A model generated the notes under the pieces. That model made no database searches. It was not told where the DNA came from and saw only the letters and a program-made list of their open reading frames with translations. A stretch of DNA of 64,000 bases from Metridium senile (taxonomy: Eukaryota; Cnidaria; Anthozoa; Actiniaria; Metridiidae). Below are positions 44,934-59,900 of this stretch, piece by piece. The position numbers and the translations under genes were made by a program. The stretch spans positions 15,609,207 to 15,673,206 of the forward strand of contig OX459098.1 of assembly GCA_949775045.1 (NCBI GenBank), given 5' to 3'. Positions within the stretch are counted from its first letter, which is position 1. Each line of letters begins with the position of its first letter.

Positions 44934-47900
44934 ATGGTAAGTTTACTGTTTATTGGTACCAACTTAGCTCGTGTTGACATTCATTCGTTAGAAAAATTTC
45001 TCAGATTTCTTCTCTATCTGAAAGGTTTGAAATGGGTTCTTGTGTCCAACTCTCAATGAATGTTTTTAGATCGTAGTTGTTACACACTTACAACTAGATA
45101 AACTTATGTATGTTAACTACATTTGGGGTTAAGATGAGCGTTTTTTAGGAAAGATTTCTTTAATTGTAGACTCAGAAAATGTTGACTCTGAAGCAGGCCA
45201 TCACTACTTGTTTGAGGCATGTACAGATGAAGTGGCTTGCAGATATCTCGATTTTATAGCCTTTCCCCTGATTTAAAATAGCAAATTTATATCCCCTTAC
45301 GCACCTTATACATCAATGATTGTTTGGAGAGATTTTCAGCCAAAATCTTTCCACAGAAAGTAATATTTGAGGCCACAAATTACTCGGTTACACAACATTT
45401 CTCCTGTCAATGTATTGTAACAAAGTTTGAAGTGCTCCAACTACACCATAAGATTTCTACCCTTTTGCATTGATGATAAGCCTCCAAACTATCACAAAAG
45501 TTGACGCAATACTTCAGCTTCGTTTCTGTGAAGTATGGTGTAAAATAGTTGATGCTAAGTGTAGGTTTTCTGAGGAGAAAGACTGCCTGCCATGCCGGTC
45601 AGCCATGGCTCGAGTTTGTTTACGAATATTGATTCGAAGAGAGTGCATGCATATTCTTTGTCTAGTGTTTTCACATCAGCTGAGCTAGATATCATCATCT
45701 AAACACCTTTAAATAATACAAAAAGGACATACCTCATTAGAGGTCTATTTAGATAAAGTTTGAAACAATTCTTTTTAGCAGAAAGTTCAAAAATCAGAAA
45801 TTACTGTTGACAATCAGAGATAAATTCAACTAGTGTACAAGATCAGTGGCATGTGTGATCGTATTTTTGAAGTTCCTTCGCTGTAAAACCCATCCAAACT
45901 TCTGCTAAATGCTACACAATAAAGCCCCAAACTGTCCCAAATGTTTCTTGTTTTCTTGGGCTTGATTGAAGCCGGTTTAGCAGCGGAATTTAGTTAAATT
46001 AAGTCATATATTATTCAAGGGACATCTTGCTCACGTCATGGCCAGTGATGTCTTTTGCCATTTTTCTTCCTCGACTCTCAACAAGTGTTCTTGTTTTTCT
46101 CTCTTTTTCCTTAGGCCCAGGGATCAGAGGAGCCCCCATTTTTACGAGTAGGCACAGAGGTTAGTGCAAAGTATCGAGGAGCATTTTGTGAGGCAAGTAT
46201 CAAGACTATAAAGAAGCATGTAAAATGCAAGGTAAGCACATGAAATGTGTTTTTCTTCCTTACGTTTTTTTTACGTCGTGAAAAAATGAGTGATTTCGTG
46301 ACTGTTTTGACATTATACTGCCTTGAAATTGTTAGATACAATACAAAGACAACACCACAGCCACTCTCACTGATGATGTAGTCAAAGGAGACTTAAAGGT
46401 AAAATATATTGAGAATTTTTTCGTCTTTGTTCAGTCATGACAAGTCAGCCTCTGAAATCTTTTCCTCTGCTTTGTAGATTGGCTCTGATGTTGGAGTCAA
46501 GACTCTAGATGGAAGGTTTATGAATGGAGTGATCATCAAACTCACAGATGCTAGCACGTATACTGTTGGTAAGATCAACTACTTATAATGTTATGGTTTC
46601 AGTGGAACAGCTAGAGTGCATTTCCAACTTGGCCTTGATAAACAAGTCTAGAATTACTCAGTGTCAATGCTAAAAAGTGCATTTTAAAACTCTTTTTCCG
46701 TAGTGTTTGATGATGGTGATGAGAGAACACTCCGAAGAACATCCCTCTGCTTGAAAGGAGGGAGGCATTTCAATGAAAGTGAAGTAAGTTTAAAAGTGTA
46801 CCATCTGCAGTTGATTGTGTTGAAGAAACTTGTGTGTAATAACTGTTTTTCCCTGCAGACCTTAGATCATTTACCATTAACCGACCCAGAGAACTTTGGT
46901 ACCCCAGTAATACAGGTAATTTTTGCAACAAAAAGACACTCAAAACACATACTTACAAATACTTTTGCATTGCTTTTAAATAACCTTTTTATTACTACTT
47001 TTAAATACTATTGGCACTAATAATATTGCAGTAAAAAGATTTTCAAAACACCTTGAAAACATATTTTGTACTTTTGATCAGTTAATCTCAAATGTTTATA
47101 TTTCATCAAAAGCCTTGAAAACATCTTAAAAAACATTTCTGTACATCTTTAAACTTCAATTATATTGCACAGAAAGACAACAAAACACTCAGAAAGATTA
47201 AAAAAATGAAAACAAATTATTCAGGAAATATTTGTACACCCATTAGTATTTCAGAATGAAAAAAAGAGTATTTACACTGATTTATTAGCTGAACTAAAAT
47301 CCAAAAAAGATAAAAAAATGCTGTTAATATATAATCACTAAATTGTTGCATTGACACTGTAACAATTTATAGGCAAGTGTATATGCAAAAGACATGCTAA
47401 TGATTAAAGAACAACAACAACGTTTTTGTTTCACAAGAGATTACAATTTACAAATAGAAAATTACAAGTACAGTAGTTACTGGCCAAAGGGCCACTTTAA
47501 GTAATTTATATTAAACATCAACACAAGTATATAAATATATATATGTGTGTGTGTGTGTATAAATATAAATACATCTTTATTATATCCACATCCACTCAGT
47601 ATGAATAATCGCATGCTTGGTATATTGATGTCAGGTTTTGCTGAACTGAGTGAAAACAAAATGAAATCTTTACTTGAAAATAATACTCCAAAAATACAAA
47701 ATAGCAACAAAGTTTATATAAAATATTTTATGCTTCAAAAGTTATTAACACAGATTTGTACTCAAAGCTACTGTTTCGGTTACTGTCAGTTTGTCTGCCA
47801 GTTTGTTTGCTGGTTTATAACATCCAAAATGCAGTGAATGTGGAAATAATAGCACAACTATTTTACCCTCATAACCAACAAGGTCGTTGTGTTCATAATG

Positions 47901-50900
47901 TAAATGCATTCCTGATTATTAACTAAAATATTGTATTGTGATTATTGTATGAGATAAAATCATTATGTGTTTAGTATCTTGTTGTAAATTTATCTTTATT
48001 ATTTTGTTTCATTTAGAATGGTAAAAAGAGAAAGAAAAGAAGACCCAGCTCACAACAATCCAGGTAATTCACAGTTAATTTTTTTGTCATAATTTTATTA
48101 TTAACCAAAGGAGCAAGCATTGCATAGTTTGTAAGCACTCAGTCATTGGTGCTAAAGGTCTGATTTTGATTCCCAGTGACCCCACATCCTTGTATCAACT
48201 TCTCTTCTTTCCATGTAGCTTTAATTAGCCTTAAATACCTGTAAAACAGAGCTCTGATGCAGAGCTTTCAATAAAAGGTGGTTTATCGCTGGATATTTCA
48301 CCTTAAAATGCCGGCTATTTTGACTAAAAATTAATTCATTACCAAATAAAGTTATAAACAAACATCACTGGATTCAGTAGCCTTCGTAAACATCTTTACT
48401 TTTGTTTGTTTCGATGCCACGATCGCGAACGGCGTCAAAACGAACGCCATATTGATTTTGGAGCGAAAAGAGCTCTAGGTAATAAAACGGGCTTCCTGTG
48501 GTGGCTATGACCAGCGGCTTCCCATGTGAAAAAAATGGCGGCCAAGCGCGACACCCACAATTTTTTTTCACCATCAAAACCCCAGCCTTCCATTCCTGGT
48601 AAGTAATCTTTATTATAAAGTTTAAAAATATTAAAAAAAAGACTTGATTTTATCTTGTTGTTGTCGATTTTTGCCTATTTGTTACATGTTTTGAGTCATT
48701 AACAGTTTTGGAAATTGGCCTTGTTTTGCTTTAAGATTTAACTCACGATTTATTTTCATGTAATGATATTACATTTGCCACAACATAATATTTGAATAAA
48801 GAAGAGTAAATTGTTGACAGTAATTAAAGATATTAAAATTTGTTTTCCATTTTAGTTCACATTTACTTGATGCATAACAATAAATTATCTAAGACAAAGA
48901 GTTATCAAGGCTATTTGTACATTATGTAACTGTTCCAATTCAGTAAAAATTGATGCCCAGATTTATGGAAAATGCATTTCCGAGCTTCTAAATTTCAGCC
49001 CCTTATGGGACACAGACCCCTACTCTTTAAGATTCGCCTCCTACTTCAAAAATTACTGAAAGCTCTGCTGATGTAGAGATAAAATGCAATGAAGAATGAA
49101 ATGGTAAAATGAGTCTCCTTCGGTTACTGCAGTTTTCCATTTTCTCAGTAATTCCAACGGTTAGTTGTGAAATACGTTTTTTGGCTGCCGTCAATCAAAG
49201 ACATAAAAGTGCAGAGTAATTAGCAGCAGCCAAAAACCTATTCTACAACTAGACGTTAGAATGTCTGAGTTTGCAGAAAGACGAAAACCGCAGTAATGAC
49301 TATACAAGTGTACCAATGTAAAACAAGTCACTACCTATTTCTTTTACTTTTCATTTTATAAACAGTATTGATAAAATTATTATTGTTTTATCATCATGAT
49401 CTTAAGCATCATTATTGTTATTATCATCATAATCATCATTATTATAATCATCATTGTTATTGTCATCATTGATATTGTAGTTAAAATTAACATTTTCTCC
49501 ATCATCATTGTTATAAAAAAAAAATCACTTTTTTAACGTCTCAATGTATTTAGCCAGTGGGTAATTGGGGAGACTCAGACACACACTCACTACCTCTACG
49601 TTAATTATTTTGCACACAACGCAGCTCGTTATCATCATTATTGTTGTCATCATTATCATTATATTGAAGTTAAAATGATATTCTTCAAAACATATTTGTT
49701 GTTGTTAATAAATTGTTGTTTTTGTGTTATAGTATTGAAGATGGGGATTCTGATAAAGAAGATTCTTCTGTACCAAGTAAAAAGAAATGTTTATATAACG
49801 AAAGTATAGTTGGCAAGGTATGAATATAATCACATTAATTTTACTAAAAAAAACCATGAATATATATAAGCATGTTCTTATATCCTAAGCATGTTATTTT
49901 AAACACATGAAAATACTTGTCAACATGTGATAAACACCTTTTAAACAAATTATTGTATTTTTGACAGGTTATTATTGTTGAAAGAGGAGCTCGCAGAAAG
50001 TCTCATTGGTTTCCTGCGTTGGTGAGTCTTCTGTTTTTCTTCTGTATAACATGTAGTCTTCAATCAAACATTGTAATGAAAAATGTTTACTATATCACAG
50101 TCGAAACCATTTGAATGTAAATCTTGAAAGTCTATGGATTCATGTTTTTAACATTTTATTGTACTACTGTTATAACTGCAAATTCAATTGCCCTATTTCA
50201 CTATGACATCACATCAAAACATTCTATTGTCTTAATGCTAAGGATCATGGACGCCAGTGGGGGACAGAGTCATAACAACAATACGAGAATACACAATAAA
50301 ATTGCATTTACAAGACGGAGAGGAAAGAAATGACAACAAAATGCCATAAATATGAAAGTATAAATATAGACACATAATAACCACAAAACCTAGATAATAT
50401 GAAGCTCAATTTTCAAAGAGAAGGAAGATTTAGTTGAAATTGCCATTGTTTTTGGCGATTCTATCCCCCACTGTAAACACATTGTGACATCATAATGAAA
50501 GTAATGTGTTTATGCTGTCTTGTAGGGAGTGAGTCCAAACCAAGAAAATCTAGTCCATATAAAGTCTAAAGATCATTGCTTAGTCCGTTCTTTCAAAGAT
50601 GGAAACTAGTAAGTGTTGCTTATACTTGTGTTCAAAATGTTTGGTGATTTGTATGTTCACAGTTTATATTGCTGGGTTTGTAACCAAAAGTTGCAATCAA
50701 AACTACAGTCCACACTCTCAAGTATGCAAAGGATGTCTGTATTTCATCTCTTCTTATCGATTTATTCAAACCATATTTTGGTTGATCATGATTGTGTTAT
50801 TGTGATTGTGATATATGGCCATAACAAGCTGTTGCAGTAGTTGATGAAATAAATATTTCTTTAAAAAAAAAACATGTTTATATATCAATATATTATCAGT

Positions 50901-53900
50901 TCTTATAACCTCAATATGATAGATAGATAGATACAGATACTCCCCTCGGGGCTTTTCAATGACTGTTTACAAATTGCTTATGTTACATGTGGAGGATATA
51001 TTGGACTGCTAGAAGCAGTTTACAATAGCTGTTATTACAGTTATATGCAAATGATTTTGAACAATGGGTTGAAGTTGAGGCTTTCGGGCGAAAACAATAG
51101 GTTTGCCCGAAAGCCTCGATTTGAATCCATTGTTTGAAATCATTTGCATATAACTGTAATAACAGCTATTGTAAGTGTGGATTAGTGTATGCCTCAAAGA
51201 CATAACAATATCCTTTGCAGTCATTTGAGTGTTGACTTTGAATAGATTCAAGGTAGTCATCCCCTCCCTACCCTTCTGAGTAGACACATTTTTTTATTGA
51301 GATATTTTTAATCTGCTTTCGGATTTGAGGCATTAACGAATGCAAGCACACAAGACAGTTACCCACTTCTCATCTTCCCTGCATCCTATGCCTGCTTCAA
51401 TAAACTATTTTTTCACCATATGGTTAACTCACAACGTAGATATGTTTCATCTTGTTGCTAATTATTATTCATCTTTTGTGTTTTAGTCATGTTATTAATA
51501 TAAAAGATACCAAAGAATTTTCCAAAGACCAAGAACCCATTAGCAATTCCTTAAAATCAGACAATAGAACTAACAAACCAGGTATGAAATAATGATATTG
51601 TTAGTAAAAAAGTATGGTGTTATTGTAATTACATTGTACACTGACGTAGCTCAAAACGTCAGTAAGGTTAAGTCAACATTTTTTTACGGTGTTACAAATT
51701 TCATTCTATTACCTATCATTCTTACCATACCTTCTTGTAAGGAAAATATCTTGTCTGTCAAATTATTCCTAGCAGTTAAGGGGGCTTCCATGTATTAGTG
51801 TATGTGGGGGGCCCCCGGCAAAACCACCTGATGCCCTTTTCAAATATTACACAGCACACCCCCCCCCCCCTCACCCCCTCCTGGCTGGTAAAAAATATCA
51901 TACCTCCCCCCTATGTTTTCCCACTTTATTACTAAAGCTGCATACAATTTGTAACAACTCCCCCCTGCTATATAACTTCCGAAAATAATGTAACCCCCTT
52001 GCAATATTGCAGACTCTCCCCCCCTCCCAGAATACACTAATAAATGAAAGCCCCCTTATCATATAAAGTTCATCTATCTTGTTCCAATAAATTTATGCTT
52101 GGCTGGATCTTGAAGATTGATCAGTCTGATTAGATAAATCATGATGAACTATAAATGAATGCATTAAATGATTTTGCATATTATGTACCACAAAATATCC
52201 TGCTGCATATGCTGTATAAAATTTGATATTTATTAAAAATATTAAAATATCTAATATATCCCATATTTGGGCTTGTTCTCTCAGGTATTGAGCGTGCTAT
52301 AGCATATCTTGACACTGGACGTGTCCCTTCAACATGGGAAGGGAGCAAATCTGAAGTTATTACATATGATGATACTGATGATGACGCCAAGAAGCCACCT
52401 TTAAAATCTGCCAAGGTTGCATCTTTGGATGATGACAATCAGAATAAGGAATCTGATGATGATGATGATGATCCAGAGAAAGACGCATTTGTAGAGAAAC
52501 TGCAAGCTTTTATGGAAAAAGAAGGTGAGAAACTGTTAGACTATTAGTTTAGCTTTATTTTGATATGCCTTGTAGTAAAAGGATAACAAAAGTAGAAACA
52601 AATTGAAATGATGTGATAAAGTTTGAACTTATATCAATATCAATGGATGCTGTTGTTGATGCACAAAATTCTTTCAATTGTCTCACACCAAGGCAATTTA
52701 TCATAACTTACATAACTTACCTGTATGTTGATTAGAGCATTCAAATATCGCAAAATAGGTGGATGCATAATATTTTGGTATGGTTTTGCCAACTAACCAT
52801 TGTTATTAGAACAAAGGAAATTCAGAATTGTTGACAAATTTGTTTTGTTTTTGTGAAATAAATTAACTTACATGAATGTTGAAAACATTGGCCATCGTGA
52901 TTACTCTGAAGTTCCGAAAGATAGTACAGAGCAATATAATAGTATAGAGTGGAAATATCCAAGTTAACCAATAAAAGTATAGAGCAGAATAATAGTATGG
53001 AGTGGAAATAACCAAAAAAACATAGTGCATGCGCACAAGTGATCATTCGAAAAGCAAGATGGTGGACTCAAACAAGAGGATCAATGTTTTTAATGGCTCT
53101 TTGTAGCGTTACAAATCAATTGTTTTACTTTTAATCTTCAGGATTCGCTGTAAGTGTTTAATAAATGTTATAGAGCTCACTAACGTCAACTGTGGTCCCC
53201 AATGACATCTTGCTACAAATAAATTGCGGCCTTATTTTGCAGTTCGCTTGCGTTTGTGTTTGGTTCAGTATACGCAACCGATCAACATTTGAACACAGAG
53301 TGATTCTACAGATATTTTCTTGTTCAATAATCGTACAGACCAGAATAAGTTTCGTACAGAGTGGAAATGCCTTAAATTAATAATCATACAGGCCCTAATA
53401 AGGCTGTATAGAGTGGAAAATTTCCTCAAAAACAATAAATGTATATATACTATTATTTGGAACTTCAGAGTAGGGCATTCAAATAGTTTAAGAAACAGTA
53501 GAAACTCAGCAATTCCTGTTTTGTTTTGTAAAATAGTTTGTCATCATACTAAAGTTGGTTTGATATGTTTTGTTATCAGGTACACCAATGGTACGGAACC
53601 CTGTGCTTGGTAATCAAGACCTAGACTTACATAAACTCTATTTATTTGTTATTGAAGCAGGAGGCATGGACGAGGTATGTACTACAAATGATAAACAACA
53701 AACTATTTTTGTAATCATTACAGTTGACCCTCTATTTCAATTTCTCGTTTTGTTTTCCATATAAATTCTGTAAATGTAATCTCTCTCGTAAAGGTCTACT
53801 CTCGTAAGCGACAGCGACCACCTTTTGGATTCAAATTTTGGAGTTTTTCATTGTTTTTCCTCTCTTGTAAGCGACCAACCATAGTCATTAGACTGCTGAC

Positions 53901-56900
53901 TTTTGGAAAACGATACCTAAAACATCTTTCGAGATACTATGGTGGAAAAAATATACCAAACAAAGAGTTAAGTTACAATAATTTTGAAATGGGTTGATGA
54001 TTTTTGAAATGTGTCTGGACATGTTATAAATTATGCATGCTTTATGTGATAGGGTTCTCGTTGTTTGGGCTTCCTGTGCTAAGGTTCTTGTATGCGGCCA
54101 TCTCCTGTAAGCTACCACTTTCTTCTGATCAGAGGGTGGTCGCTTATGAAAGAGTCAACTGTGTAATAAATAAAATGCTTCATTGAATAGAATTGGATTT
54201 TTTTACCCAAAACAAAATGTCAACAGCAAATTATTCCAGATCCCATTCACACTTACTGTGCAACTTGCCGTACCGTAGTCACTTACAAAAACTTCTCAAT
54301 CGGACCAATTACAGACATCAAAGTTTCTAAAGTCTCAGCCTCTCGATATAAACTCCGCCTCTCGATATAGACTTGTACCTGATTGGTCCAATTGAGATGA
54401 AAATAAAGTAAAAAATTCATCAAACGTTTTTGTAAGTGACTACGGTACGGCGGTCCCACAGTAATGAAGCATAGAAATTTTTAAAGATGATATTATTACC
54501 CAGGTTTCTATAGTCATTGTTGTTTTGTTATCGCCATCATTTGTAAATCAATCAATAGATGCAGAGGGACATATAGCTGCAGTATCTCTTGTAGTCTTGT
54601 TATTATTTCTGTCGTTATAACCATTATTGTCATCAGCAATTTTTTCATGTAGATCATCATTACTATCATTAACTTACTATTATTAATATTATTTCCTAGG
54701 TCACTAGAAAACAAGAATGGAGAAATATATATTCCAAAATGGGTATTGCTATAATGCCGCCAAGTGCTTCTCATCATATTAAAATGGCTTATAAAAAGTA
54801 AGTCAACTGTCACCATGCCTGAAAGATGGCCAAATTAGCTTAATTGAGCTCAGCATCTTACTAAATGTTTAAAAAAGCACATGAAATATAAATCCATTGA
54901 TAAACCAAACATTTTACCTTGTATAATAAACACTTTATTTAATAGGGTTTGCACCATTACCATTATGATCATTTTCAGATGTCCAGGTCTTGACATGTCT
55001 GGGATATACACAATTGTCACTAATTCTAAACAAATATTTCCTTAGATATCTACATCCATACGAGCTTCACCAATTAAACTGTAGAACAGCGAAGGGTAGT
55101 GACGAAGAGAAGTCATCAAATGGAAATAAGAAAGACAAGATCACCCCAGGTAGAACAAGACTTGAAAGAAACTCTAAATCTTCACCAAAACCTCCAGAAA
55201 AACCTGGTGACAAACGGGCTAAACCAGTGAATAATGATATAGCTGAAAAACCAAACGGTGCCAAACCAGCATTAGCCAATAAAGCAAGACGAGCCAGCAC
55301 ACCAAACAAACCAGTAGCCTCACCTACATCTAATAAACCTAGTAGTAAGCCATCTATACAAGCATCAACACCACCTAGTAAGCCAAACAAACTACCACTA
55401 TCAAGCTCATACAACACACCACCTAGCAAGCAGGCCACTACTCCAACCAGTAAGTCTAAGACACTCTACTCAAGGCAATCATCAAAGACATCAACCCCTG
55501 ACACTCAGAAAGAACCCATACAAGAATTACCAGTAGAAGAAGACAATGATTGCTCAAATGGTCCTGAGGTTAAGAATGTCTTGAAACAGGATGTTGAGGA
55601 TGGCAGACAGAGTTTCAAAAGAGAGGATAGTGTAGAGTCTGATATTGATGTGGATGAAGACGTGACGTCACCTGATTCAGAGCTTGCTGTTGATGTTGTA
55701 AATAGCCCAGGCTGTATGTCTGATACTAGCGAGTCTAGATCAGATACCAGGTCTGATTTTGGTCCAGATGAAATCATTGATTGTGTAGTAGGAGATAAGA
55801 TACAGGTTAAATACGGTAGAGGAAGGAACAGAAGACTCTATGAAGCTAAGGTGAGTCTAGTTTTTACTACTTATGGGTAGACTAAGGAGGGACAACAAAC
55901 TTACAAAGTTTGTATAGTCCATGGCCAAGACCCTAAAAAAAGGGGTGTTTGATAAAAACATACCGAGCCACTCATTTTTGGAGCCTAGCTCTGTTGTTGT
56001 GGTCTCCCACACATGTGGAAAGCCTTATAAATAAATACTAATATTGACTTATCTGTTTTTATTTTTTGTAAACATTACTCTGTGCATAAGTCTTAAATTG
56101 CAGCAGGATAGGGTTAACATATATAATATAGTTGGCTGTTTTAAGCTTTGAAGATAAGTATTTTGAAGGAGGGATCACTGAATATAAGTTTGATAATAAA
56201 AAGAGAAGGATAGTAAACCAATTATTAAAGTGAAATGATGTTATTGTCTCATAGATTATGACAGCAGATCCTGATGCAGAAGAAGGCCTTCTATACCTTA
56301 TTCATTACACTGGCTGGAATATACGGTATGTATTTGTCTTATATATAATTAAAAGATGAAACAGTAAAATTTTGTTAGTATAGTTTACTGCTAAGAAAAT
56401 AGAAAATTTGTGCGCATGCTGTGTGCATTTATAAAGCATGTCGGGATTGTCAGAGCACGACAGAAGCAGAGTGTCTCTCAACACTTCTCAAGTGTTCTGA
56501 CAATCCTCAAGTGCTTTATAACTGCATAAAAAGCAAGTTTTCTATTTCTGTTATAGAATACAAATTGACATGTCTCATAGAACACGCACCTCAACCAATA
56601 AGAATGCATTATTTCTAATAGTCATTTTATAATGGGATTTATTTTATTAAAAATGTTAATAAAAAAGGCTTTTTCACAACTGCTCCTGTAAAATAATATG
56701 TCATTTATTTAAACAAACACTACTTAAAGACTAGACAACAATAGTTTTGCTTAAGTTTTGTGCGAAATTCTTCATGTAAATTTTTGTACACAGTGCATAA
56801 GTCAAGGTTGATTTTAGGTTTTAATAGGTCGACTTATACACTGGAAAATACAGTAATATAAATAGCATGATGATCTATTGTAATTACAGGTATGATGAGT

Positions 56901-59900
56901 GGATCAGTCCTGACCGTATCCTTGGTAAAAGTAACAGATCATCCAAGAAAAAAGGTGGAGGTGGTTTCAAAGACTTCCAGAAAAGTAAAATCCCACCCAA
57001 GCCACTAGGTAAGCAGTACATCCGTACTCAGATTAAACGAGGAACTAAAAGCCCTTCACCCGCAAGTCCTGGTAGTAAACCCACTGATGGTAAAGGCGCA
57101 TATACTAATGGCAACAAAGCACCTCAACATCCATCACCACCAATACAGCAGGCAGATTCACCATCATCAGCCAAGCAAGCTACTAACAATGGGACATATA
57201 CACGAAGGACAAGATCTGAAAGACATTCTTTCTCTTCAAATAACTCAAATGGATTAGATGAAGGTAGGCAGACCTCATGTCTTTTTGTAACTTACTGTTC
57301 TTAGGGGAAAATGTTAAATAAAGAATAAGTCAATAGTAATCCTGGATATTTGCAATAAAATATTTCAAATTGGTATAAATTGCTCTTACAAAGAATAAAC
57401 AATTGACATTTCACTGGTTATAAAGAACAGATTCCCATATAAATCTGTACTTAATATGCAAATTGTGTTGATGTGTGCTAAACACACAGATCAACCAATC
57501 AGAGTATATTATTATTTCTGAAGTGAACTTCTCTGATTGGTTGATCTGTCTGTTTAGCACACATCAACAAAATTTGCATAAGTACAGATTTAAATGGGAA
57601 AGTTCAGATTTAGATGGGAACCTGTTAAAGTTAGTTAATCAGTTCCATAAGCCCTAGGAATGGAGGGGAGTAAATAGCCACAATTAGTTTTATAACTCTG
57701 GCGAGTTGTCAGCATTATTTTCCATTGTTCAGTTTAATAATGGTTATTAATCATATTGTTTTTATCAGCTGTTAAAAGTCCACCAACCAAGAGAAGACAA
57801 AAATCCCTGACTCCAGAACCTCCAGGTACTCAATTTACTATTGCATCTACATTTACAGCAAAAATTGTTTTACGCAACTAGCAATTTGTAAATTAATTTG
57901 TGTGTTGGGTTCTTAAGATCTGATCTTAAGATCAGTTTGAAGGTGGTGTGTACAAGACTTACAATGACTTTATGAGTTAATGTACAAGCTCCGGCAGATA
58001 AATAAGTACTATATACAATATGAGTGGCCGATCTGTATGAGATATACAGTGATGGGTCCAAGACGAGCCACTGTATATCTCATACAGATCGGACACGAAT
58101 ATTGTATAGTACTTATGAAACTCCAACATTAGTTATTTGATATTTTACTAAAATTGTCAAAATAAAAATAAATCTGGCCTAGAAAATTCAAAACTTATGC
58201 AAATCAGGACAAACCTGTATCGGATATACAACCTCCGTCACGGACGTGAATTCTTTTGTCAATTGCTCATTAATTATTCATGAATTTTATAAAAATCACA
58301 TTGAAATGCAAAATTTGCTTGTCTCAATGCAACATTTCCGCTGTAATATATAATAGTTTTGATACATATCTTAGCAATATTTTGAAAAAAAAAATCTAAT
58401 TCCTTATTTCTTTTTTCTCTTTTCTCAGAAGAAACAAAGCCTGTAGAAAACGTAGAGAAAAAAGAGACTTCACCAGCTCCTTCAAATGAAGAACATGGCG
58501 GAGCTGAAGACGATCATATAGAAGCTAATGAATCATTGATAAAAGATGAAAATATCAAGAGTGAAAAACCTGATAGTAATGATGAAGATGATGATAATGA
58601 TCAGACGGCTGATCCTAAATCTAATGAACTCTCAAAATCAATTGACGAAATCCCAAATTTAAATTCCAAACTTCGACCTTGGTCAAAGCTCCCTCCTAAT
58701 GGTCTCCTAACTTATAGTTCTTCCGAATCTGGCAGTCCTGAGCATTCAGCCTCTGAAAATGACCAAGAGCCAGCCAATAAAAAGGTTAAGGTTGAAAAAG
58801 AAATTGGTAAAGATGAAATGGAGGAGTTGTTGTGTACTGAGATAGAAAGTAAAGAGCCCATTGCCGCACCACACTCTCAAGGCAGCTCTAGCTCTGATAA
58901 CCAGAGTGGTAATGTGAATCAAACAGTGGAAGACAGAGAGAAGAATTATGCCCCAGTTGATAGCGAGCAAAAAGAAGGTTCTTCTGAGAATGGTGAAGGA
59001 ACACAATCTAATTCAACAGGTAAAGAAAAAAAATGATAGTATTTGTTTTTTCATCATTATCATCAGAAAATGATTGTTCATTTTCATTGTGTGGGAGGAC
59101 AGGTTTGGATAATTTAAAAAAATCATATTTAAATATGTTACATCTTCTTCTTACCAGCTGAATCCCTATATGTAATACACATGCAATCTCCCTCTCTGGT
59201 TGTAGCGTCATGTACGGGTTAACCAAGTAGGTCATAGGTTTCCAAAAAAAATGGGATGTTGGTTCTCCTCACTTAGAAAAAACACGAAAAAAAGAGATGC
59301 TGCCAGGGTGATTCGAACCCTGACCCTTCAGTGCCAAATGCTTAATACAATGCCTATCCCAAATTCGGTTGGTTGTCCCTCCTTCTTTGTCATATTTAAA
59401 CAATATGTATAATTAGTATGCACAAAAGGATATCTATAGTATAATATATACTACTGAAGAGGTATGAATACCAGCCAAATTAATTTGCATATCGGAAATT
59501 TAAATTTGAATAGAATTACCCTGACAATTCCTGTACATGACGCTACAACCCCTTCTCCTTCCCAAAACATATCACTCTCCTCTAAAGTCCATGGTCTTGA
59601 AGTCATACAATTTGTAGTAATAATAATTATCATTGTAACTTCAAAAAGTGTTAAAAATATTAAAAAAACATGGTCTACATTGCTGAGACCAAGCAGTTTA
59701 TTGTGGTTTTATTTGGGGAAGTTGGACCAAACAAATATGTCCCCTTTAGAGAGAGCTCCAGTTTACTGAGGGTTTTGTATAGAGGGGTATCACTATATGG
59801 TTTGGAAATTAATATTATTATTGTTGTTCCCACAGAAACTGAGAATAACAAAGAAGAAGAAGAAGAAGAAGAAGAAGAAGAAACTACTAATAATACTACC

